Assembly: GCF_032854445.1 (NCBI RefSeq)
Contig: NC_088304.1
Coordinates: 8,195,704 to 8,259,703 of the forward strand
DNA length: 64,000 bases
DNA from: Liolophura sinensis
Lineage: Eukaryota; Mollusca; Polyplacophora; Chitonida; Chitonidae
Direction of reading: 5' to 3'
Shown piece after piece: positions 61,021-64,000 of the stretch. The position numbers and the translations under genes are program-made. The stretch's first letter is position 1. Each line of letters begins with the position of its first letter. Under the pieces are notes generated by a model. The model ran no database searches, was not told the DNA's origin, and worked only from the letters and a program-made list of their open reading frames with translations.

Positions 61021-62482
61021 CCTCGGAGCTACCTTGAATGTCTTCATGTGTATATAAATGCTACATATAACTGCGCTCGTCTTTTAATAAACATGTTTTT
61101 GTGCTTATAAAAATTCATAAATACGATCAACAATTGTTAAATTAGGGATACTATTTAGGAACTGGAGATAAAAGAAAAACATTAACATGCTGACCCTGAT
61201 ACATGTCAGTGGTTCAAAGTTTTAAAATTTTAGGCCTTATGTGAGGACTCATTACATATATATTTTAAATAGAGGTTTTTTAAGTGTATATAAGCACGCA
61301 GGCTGACACACGTCACAAAACAAAGTTAAATATTCTTGCGTAATTTTGAATCCAACATTAAAGAGTGATAAACTGAGTAATAAGCCAAAGAACTCAAGTC
61401 TGTTTATAAATTCTGCAACACTGTCATGGTTGTATAGAGCCCTCATTTACAGCGTGATGATCCGCTGACAGTACGCCCAGGGTTGGCCAAGGGTCCGCGT
61501 CTGATGGACGGTGGATCGCATCAAGTTACGCGCATGAAGGTGCATTTTCGGCGTATCGTACAATGACCCATGGGCTGACCGCAAGCATATCCTTCGGCTA
61601 CAGTGGGTGTAAGATTGATGGTTAGGATCCGTCTATACTGTAAGTCCCGTCTAAACAATGTCTGTAGTACAAAACAGGTGTCAACTTTCGACTTTCATCT
61701 CTCAGCTCTCCTGCACATGGAATATTCTTGGTATATTCCACTCAGGAATGGCACCATACTCCTCACACGGCCAAAAATTTTAAAACAAGGCAGCCATATG
61801 CTATCCTGAAACAAGTTTTTCAAGACATAAAACTGTGGCGAAGGCAAAATGGCTCCTGCTGCTGCTTCAGCGATGACCAGGGCATGAATTGGGGTTTCGT
61901 GTATCATTACCAAATGTAATATTCACGAGGTGTTGCGTGTGTGGGAAAGCTGAAAGGTAAGAGCCACAGTTAACACCTCTTTTGGACTGCAGAAATTAAC
62001 TAGAAAAGATTTATCGAACTCAGAAAAACGAGAAACAGTGTACCGTTTACCATTGGCTGCAGCTGCGGCTATGATATATAGCCCCGTATAGAGGAGTTGA
62101 AATAGCCACCCTGGGGCTACTGTACGTTGATTGCTGGCCCACCACTCAGATGTTCATTGAGAAAAGAACCTTCTTTAAGTTAGTTTTTTTAGTGAATTGA
62201 TGTCAATCTGCCATGTTAGAGCAGCCTCAGCTTAAGAAACCACAGCACTAAGCGTACTCCACTAAAAGTAAGCCCCTAGTTGCCTGTTTGCTGTCTGCCT
62301 AGTTGAGAGCTAGCCCTGGAAGCCTAGTCGGCCTACTCTTAGACATGTTTGATGGAGCGAAATCGAAACTGCGATGAACATGGTAACACCTTTCTGTAAG
62401 TTTCCTTCCAAGGTGGCGTTGATGACTTATACATTTGTTTGTGTCTTGACACGGCTGGTGATCGCTTAACCGACCCGTCCAT
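48109..62482 (-). CDS. RPAIN: RPA-interacting protein, seven coding exons, 229 residues
   Basis: Exons on the minus strand: 62482-62390 (start MDGSVKRSP, ends PPWKETYRK), 58998-58825 (RCLEKLKSSRQKLQDRF, MKEEWHALKG), 56633-56558 (AIFEEIQADLMRE), 53515-53404 (FDQSLQFDEALL, DELICPVCQ), 51151-51088 (NLSVIFCKCGVRIDTE), 50852-50712 (VRQQLEEGMAAHNNSHC, FTVVGAAGIQNLLMTCQ) and 48138-48109 (GCDFMFVVI, stop). All junctions are GT-AG and in phase; the summed 690 nt gives 229 residues, close to the ~219 of vertebrate RPAIN. Family features present: N-terminal YKxxxPPWKExxR-RCLE, the MxEEW helix, and the zinc-finger residues CPVC, CKCG, H-x4-HC and CQGC. The family binds the RPA70 subunit of replication protein A and carries RPA into the nucleus with importin-beta. 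The ATG at 62480-62482 has a strong context (ATCATGG). Introns 3, 4 and 6 are filled with tandem copies of the preceding exon ends. Confidence 0.93.
48915..49124. mobile_element. Fold-back element in RPAIN intron 6
   Basis: Arms 48915-48980 and 49045-49124 are imperfect inverted repeats. The left arm reads CAGGCTTAGCC ... TGCAATGACAGCCATCTTTG ... ATTGCCCA; the right arm reverse complement reads CAGGCTTACCC ... TGCAGTGGCAGCCATCTTTA ... ATTGCCCA. There is 64 bp of loop. A MITE or snap-back repeat; no target duplication is clear. Confidence 0.7.
49145..50730 (-). repeat. 29-bp array copied from exon 6 end, RPAIN intron 6
   Basis: On the minus strand the unit is AACCTGTTGATGACATGTCA, G|GTATGTAG: the last 21 nt of RPAIN exon 6 plus 8 nt of donor. 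About 14 copies run from 49145 to 49545. The array is split by a 1.14-kb insertion (49551-50689) and the remaining 40 bp joins exon 6 at 50712. Some units have gained extra TACATG. Confidence 0.85.
49551..50689. mobile_element. DNA-transposon-like insertion with TIRs
   Basis: The left end CAGGGTGAGAATTTCG and the right-end reverse complement CAGGGTCAGAATTTCG are terminal inverted repeats, and similarity continues through GCGGAG/GCGAG and GTCCA-GTGGACTC words. The CAGGG start is typical of hAT elements. Inside, a 54-codon frame at 50136-50300 (plus) begins MASRGKCISKRSIALWEDDL after AAAATGGCG, but no transposase domain is recognisable. It interrupts the 29-bp array; an 8-bp target duplication is not evident. 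Confidence 0.65.
51560..53403 (-). repeat. 102-bp array copied from RPAIN exon 4 (intron 4)
   Basis: About 18 units with a 102-bp period (for example 52091, 52193, 52295). On the minus strand each is about 94 nt matching exon 4 (GATCAAAGTTTACAGTTTGA and variants, CAGATGAACTGATCTGCCCA, TGTGTCAGAG) followed by GTAGGTGGT. The unit therefore nearly equals the exon plus its donor, keeps the CPxC codons, and has no acceptor. One codon has been inserted relative to the exon. The array fills the intron up to the genuine exon at 53404-53515. Confidence 0.9.
53757..56557 (-). repeat. 96-bp array copied from exon 3 end (RPAIN intron 3)
   Basis: About 29 units. On the minus strand each includes GGAGATTCAGGCAGATCTGA, TGAGAGAAG (last 29 nt of exon 3), then GTATGTGTTAGCAGACAGGT and about 47 nt more. 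Two alternating variants exist (with TTTGTACCCCAGACAACC or TTTGTATCACAAACAAC on the plus strand). Frames up to 321 residues on both strands follow from 96 being a multiple of three and are not separate genes. Confidence 0.92.
56760..57325. repeat. 44-bp minisatellite in RPAIN intron 2
   Basis: Thirteen near-identical units of GTCCATGTTCCAAATACTTT, ACAGCATAGCCAGTTAAAGG, CACA. Unlike the arrays of introns 3, 4 and 6 it has no match to an RPAIN exon end and sits at the acceptor side of its intron. Confidence 0.9.
57630..57712 (+). mobile_element. SINE family A fragment
   Basis: CTACCTGGTTTCCTCCCACC, ATATAATACTGGTCGCAGTC, ATACAAGTTCAATATATTTT; only the central part, quite diverged. Confidence 0.6.
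59648..59911 (-). mobile_element. SINE family A, full length, in RPAIN intron 1
   Basis: Tail (ATTT)n at 59648-59665, AAGAATATTTCACTTATACG, CAGCATTATGGTGGGCGGAA, GAGAGGAAGCCAGCATGAGC, B box and tRNA-like head (GCTAACCAACTAAGCCACAG). Part of the 3' terminal GCGTAAAACAC motif is lost. Confidence 0.85.
60366..62122. repeat. Inverted repeats 1.6 kb apart in RPAIN intron 1
   Basis: Arm 60366-60445 (TAGCCCCAGGTGGCTATTTC, AACTTCTC, GGCTGCAACCTATGGTAAAC) matches the reverse complement of 62046-62122 (TAGCCCCAGGGTGGCTATTT, CAACTCCTC, GCTGCAGCCAATGGTAAAC). Between them are a long AT microsatellite (60984-61018) and unremarkable sequence. They could be the ends of a decayed DNA transposon or two solo copies. 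Confidence 0.7.
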
Positions 62483-62985
62483 GATAACAAATCTCCACTG
62501 ACTTCGTCTGTGTTTATCACGGCGTCCGCAGTAATGTGTTTTCAGCAATTTCGCGGGTAAGAGCGCCACCTGTGCCAGGGTAGTGGGAATCAAAAAGTCA
62601 AATCTAAATTCTACTTGGGAACCGAGTTAAATGTTTATATCTTGTTTTAAATTTTATAAAATATCATGTATTTACCACAAATAAGAAACAATTTCTGATA
62701 AAATATATTTTATAGTATATTTTTATATGAAATGTTGCGATTGTATGCTGCTATTTTGTGACGTCCATTACATTTTTCATATCTCAGCCAGATTTGAATT
62801 TTTTTGCATGGTTGTCTCCCTTGAATAAGATACAAGTTGCTTGTAAACAGGTGTGGATGCCTAAACTGTCAAACTTGTCTTTGATTTTTATTTATGTTGG
62901 TGTCGGCTTGGCGTCACGGTTCAGATCACGATGTAGTTTGGGGCCTGTTAGGTCAGAAAGCTGCGCCGCTCGGACACTCTGTGAA
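62483..62985. promoter_or_regulatory. Probable bidirectional promoter region
   Basis: 503 bp separate the RPAIN start codon (minus) from the candidate start codon at 62986 (plus). The middle (62600-62760) is very AT-rich, with GC-richer flanks near both starts. No TATA box is convincing in either direction. Divergent arrangement is inferred from the two coding starts only. Confidence 0.4.
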
Positions 62986-63053
62986 ATGGCGTCCAAAACA
63001 ACACAACACCAGCAAAAGGTGGATAAGCTGTCACGAAAAACCAAGCATTTTAG
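62986..63053 (+). CDS. Candidate first exon of a divergent gene
   Basis: ATG in a strong context (GTGAAATGG) opens MASKTTQHQQKVDKLSRKTK, HF, then a donor TTTTAG|GTGAGG at 63053/63054, leaving phase 2. The peptide is short, basic and hydrophilic, which could be a nuclear or cytoskeletal protein's N-terminus; I do not recognise it and no later exon lies in the remaining 950 bp. Supported mainly by start context, donor and position next to RPAIN. Confidence 0.4.
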
Positions 63054-64000
63054 GTGAGGATCATCGCCTCCAATATGCTACTGTATACCTGCAGTTTGTT
63101 AATGGCCTAAACGCTAACATGTACAGGTATATTTAAACTCCGTGCTAAATATAATAGGTTGTATTTGTATATGGCTGTGTGCTGTGAAAAGGTAAATAAA
63201 ATACCCTGCATGTCACGTATTGTCAATAGTATATTTGTAATTTATAGACTTATTTAAATTATCAGCTCGCTTAAATTTCGTTGGTAGTACTAATATTATA
63301 ATGTAAACATTCGTCCTTTTGTTTTCACTGGCACCAAAGTACTGTAGAAACTAGATAGTTCTATAGATTGGGTATTTAGAGCTGTAGTATACAAGTCTGA
63401 CTCCATGCGTTGTAGTACGAAATGTACAAGTAGCGCAGCACAAGTAGATAATGTCATTTTACAGACATGTTAGATGGATGCACAGTGCTGTTTTAAAGAC
63501 AAAGAAAGTAATAAAATGAAGCGTACATGTATATCAGATAAAAGACCAGTAAACACTGTCCAGAAAAATAGTTTCATTTATTTTTTTTAGAATTTTTCCA
63601 ACTACATAATGTGGTTTTAAAACGTTAGGTTCTGCGATGATCTGTATTGTGACCCAAACCTTATCAGTGACATCACATCCATATTTTTGCTTGTGATAGT
63701 TTGTTACCAGTTCCATTCAGTGAATACATTCACTGATCTATATTTATATGTACTTAGCATGATGAAATCTAGCAGTTTGGGTGTCTTAAGTAGCAAAAGC
63801 CTGGTGTGATGTCACTGATCCTGATATGGTCTCAAAGTTTCAAACACATTTTACTGGGTTGAAAAAACTCCAAATAAAATAAATCCCAACTATTTTGTGA
63901 ACAGTGTTCAATAGCCTTTCGTCTGACATTTACTACGCGTTAGTGTTTTCCTTGCCTTTCACATTCATGATGTGACAGACATCATGAGTATCACAATGAA
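63054..64000. other. Probable intron, nothing recognised
   Basis: AT-rich sequence after the candidate exon; no repeats or coding segments seen up to the window end. Confidence 0.35.

Overview
This is metazoan nuclear DNA. It has long gene-poor stretches, exons with GT-AG boundaries, tRNA-headed SINEs, and decayed DNA transposons and retrotransposons. The two SINE types, with 3' ends reading like TTGAGTACGGCGTAAAACACC and TTGAGTACGACGTTAAACCCC, are of a kind I associate with marine molluscs and other lophotrochozoans. A mollusc is therefore the best guess; the species cannot be told from the sequence. There are no rRNA genes, no free-standing tRNA genes, no CRISPR arrays and no bacterial operons.

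Positions 1-16,000 are mostly intergenic: four SINE insertions, several minisatellites, a palindromic MITE (9214-9382), a Tc1/mariner transposase relic (12282-13140) and one C-type lectin domain exon (15965-16246, minus). Positions 17517-22540 hold one old Ty3/Gypsy-type LTR retrotransposon on the minus strand, with both LTRs and a 4-bp target duplication but wrecked gag and pol. Positions 22,541-36,500 are repeats: a 235-bp duplicated segment, an 18-bp minisatellite of about 1.2 kb, a second Tc1-type relic, a MADF-domain exon caught inside an inverted duplication (30832-31519), a clean 279-bp MITE with 9-bp target duplications (32491-32769), and a 2-kb 74-bp minisatellite.

The right half carries real genes. 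On the minus strand, 36576-38215 holds the 3' part of an inositol polyphosphate 5-phosphatase of the SKICH type. On the plus strand, 40492-41791 is a two-exon gene I do not recognise (233 residues), with a broken partial copy at 39049-39447. On the minus strand, 62482 down to 48109, I can reconstruct a complete seven-exon gene for RPA-interacting protein (RPAIN, 229 residues; all junctions in phase). A candidate first exon of a divergent gene starts at 62986.

The most striking observation concerns introns 3, 4 and 6 of RPAIN and the SDHKPV region of the phosphatase gene. Each contains a tandem array whose repeat unit is the 3' end of the preceding exon plus its 5' splice site (about 29 copies of 96 bp, 18 of 102 bp, roughly 14 of 29 bp, and 9 of 85 bp). 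In intron 4 almost the whole exon is repeated. These look like repeated local duplications across exon-intron boundaries, giving a two-gene neighbourhood in which introns are largely built from decoy splice donors.
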